A stretch of 64,000 nucleotides of DNA from an uncultured Candidatus Entotheonella sp. (lineage in GTDB: Bacteria > Tectomicrobia > Entotheonellia > Entotheonellales > Entotheonellaceae), in contig OY282375.1 of assembly GCA_958295825.1 (NCBI GenBank), forward strand, positions 434,001 through 498,000, in the 5' to 3' direction. Below, in pieces: positions 63,078 to 64,000 of this stretch (position 1 is its first letter; every line of letters begins with the position of its first letter). Position numbers and translations under genes: made by a program. The notes beneath the pieces are model-generated. The model made no database searches, was not told where the DNA came from, and saw nothing but the letters and a program-made list of their open reading frames with translations.

Positions 63078-63548
63078 ATGCGCCCTGACACTTGGAACCA
63101 GAGACTTACCCCCTACTTACCCGCCGCCACGGTTCTCGGCACTCTGGTCGCCATGCTTGCCTTGGCAATCGTCTATATCAGTTCTCTGATCAACGCTCAG
63201 ACCAGAATCCTGGAAACCCGTTTCGACGCGGTGGATAGCCGCTTCGAAGGCGTAGAAAGAAGCCTCAACGACCTGAAGGAAAGTACGGACGTCCGTTTCA
63301 AGTCATTGGAGGAAAGTACGGATGTCCGCTTCAAGTCACTCGAGCGGTCCATCACCGAGTTGGACATCTCCGTGGAAACGCGCATCCTGGGTCTTGAAAA
63401 GACCATGGACGCAAAAATCCAGGGTCTGGAAGACACCGTGAACGCAACGATCAACGGCTTCCAACAGACCGTGGGCGCCCGTATCGACGGCCTGGAAAGA
63501 GCTATCGACGAGCGCCAAGTCGGCGCCCTCGACATAGCCCCTGAGTAA
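63078..63548 (+). CDS. Small coiled-coil protein with an N-terminal membrane anchor
   Basis: This is a 156-aa protein; ATG 63078 has AAGGGAG upstream. A membrane segment, AATVLGTLVAMLALAIVYISSLI (about 16-38), is followed by a coiled coil to residue 145: ILETRFDAVDSRFEGVERSL, then ESTDVRFKSLE twice (a 33-bp repeat at about 63278-63343), then LGLEKTMDAKIQGLEDTVNA. Architecture parallels the genes at 60198 and 63780. Function unknown. Confidence 0.7.
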   Translation: MRPDTWNQRLTPYLPAATVLGTLVAMLALAIVYISSLINAQTRILETRFDAVDSRFEGVERSLNDLKESTDVRFKSLEESTDVRFKSLERSITELDISVETRILGLEKTMDAKIQGLEDTVNATINGFQQTVGARIDGLERAIDERQVGALDIAPE

Positions 63549-63575
63549 TAACGCCCCCCATCCTGTCGTCTCCAA

Positions 63576-63604
63576 TGGCCGACGGCTTCCCTAGCCGTCG
63601 GCCA
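63576..63604 (+). terminator. Hairpin after the coiled-coil gene, near-duplicate of 62941-62969
   Basis: TGGCCGACGGCT (63576-63587), loop TCCCT, AGCCGTCGGCCA (63593-63604): a perfect 12-bp stem followed by TGATGGTTTCAGCT. The downstream T-run is weak, so it may act as an mRNA-protecting hairpin or a bidirectional terminator. Confidence 0.65.
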
Positions 63605-63624
63605 TGATGGTTTCAGCTGGCCTT

Positions 63625-63660
63625 ACACAAAAAATCACTGACCGGCAGGACTTTTTGTGT
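63625..63660. repeat. A/T-rich inverted repeat
   Basis: ACACAAAAA (63625-63633) and TTTTTGTGT (63652-63660) are perfect complements separated by 18 bases. It may be an operator or the end of a transcript; no assignment is possible. Confidence 0.35.
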
Positions 63661-63779
63661 GGAATAACTTCTTGCGCAAAAGCCCGTCGGACACCGATTT
63701 CTCCGCCAAAACCCGACTGCGCAGTAATATCCTCAAACTCGTGATAAAATTACTTGACTTCCACCCTGCTGGAGGACGC

Positions 63780-64000
63780 ATGCAGAAGATATGGAGTTGG
63801 TTCAAAGACAACGCGAACGCCATCGGGACCTTTGTTGGCATACTCGTCGTACTCGGCGGGGGCGCCAAATACGTCATCATTGACCCTATCCATCAACGTT
63901 TTGACGCCATTGACCAGCGCTTTGGCGATCTCAGAGCGGAGATGAGTGCCCGTTTCGATGCTCAGGACAAACGCATCGACGACCTCAAAGCAGAGATGAA
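63780..64000 (+). CDS. Third small coiled-coil membrane protein, cut by the window end
   Basis: ATG 63780 has GGAGGA 3 bases upstream. Residues 12-30 (NAIGTFVGILVVLGGGAKYVI) form a membrane segment, then heptads begin: HQRFDAIDQRFGDLRAEMSA, then RFDAQDKRIDDLKAEM. The 3' end lies beyond base 64000. It shares the Q-R-F-D/E heptad style with the gene at 60198, supporting common descent or convergent low-complexity growth. Confidence 0.65.
   Translation, partial: MQKIWSWFKDNANAIGTFVGILVVLGGGAKYVIIDPIHQRFDAIDQRFGDLRAEMSARFDAQDKRIDDLKAEM

Overview
The window is a 64 kb piece of a GC-rich, Gram-negative bacterial chromosome. It carries a complete-looking division and cell-wall (dcw) operon, an RNase P RNA gene, an outer-membrane barrel gene, and a block of catabolic genes: luciferase-like monooxygenase, amidase, acyl-CoA ligase, HpcH aldolase, PF20091 hydrolase, DUF1800/DUF1501 and an NHL protein. 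This mix, with a Sec-containing glycine-reductase-type gene, recalls deltaproteobacterial or Tectomicrobia-like (Entotheonella-type) genomes. That placement is inferred from gene content only.

Bases 1-12300 are an insertion-sequence-riddled accessory island. Two IS5-family elements recur, one copy carries a nested 96-bp MITE-like insert, and between them lie remnants of defence genes: a PUA/EVE-like protein, a HicB-like antitoxin pseudogene, an orphan HsdS fused to an IS-derived start, an OLD-type ATPase/TOPRIM nuclease and an Rpn-type nuclease. A luciferase-like oxidoreductase and an amidase sit inside the island.

Bases 12300-19900 hold a minus-strand operon (GrdE-like subunit, GrdB-like selenoprotein, small membrane protein, PF20091 hydrolase) divergent from a glutamine-dependent NAD+ synthase. 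The GrdB-like gene reads through an in-frame TGA followed by a hairpin with bacterial SECIS geometry. Bases 20000-24200 are a second IS cluster: a decayed IS1595-type transposase overlapping a broken DNA methylase, a truncated IS5-type transposase, an intact IS66-type element with 32-bp inverted repeats, and two gene fragments.

Bases 24700-36300 hold mostly catabolic and transport genes. From 55.8 kb leftward to 36.4 kb runs one long minus-strand cluster: mraZ-rsmH-ftsL-ftsI-murE-murF-mraY-ftsW-murG-murC-murB-ftsQ-ftsA-ftsZ-pgeF-yggS-proC-(broken DUF167)-mtnA. Many genes overlap by 1-4 bp. murD and ddl are absent from their usual places. A sigma70-type promoter and a three-repeat MraZ box lie just upstream of mraZ. 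Upstream of these are rnpB, a cytochrome c, tsaD and a C-terminal processing protease. The right end (60-64 kb) has three small membrane-anchored coiled-coil genes, a barrel protein, a near-consensus promoter and duplicated hairpins.
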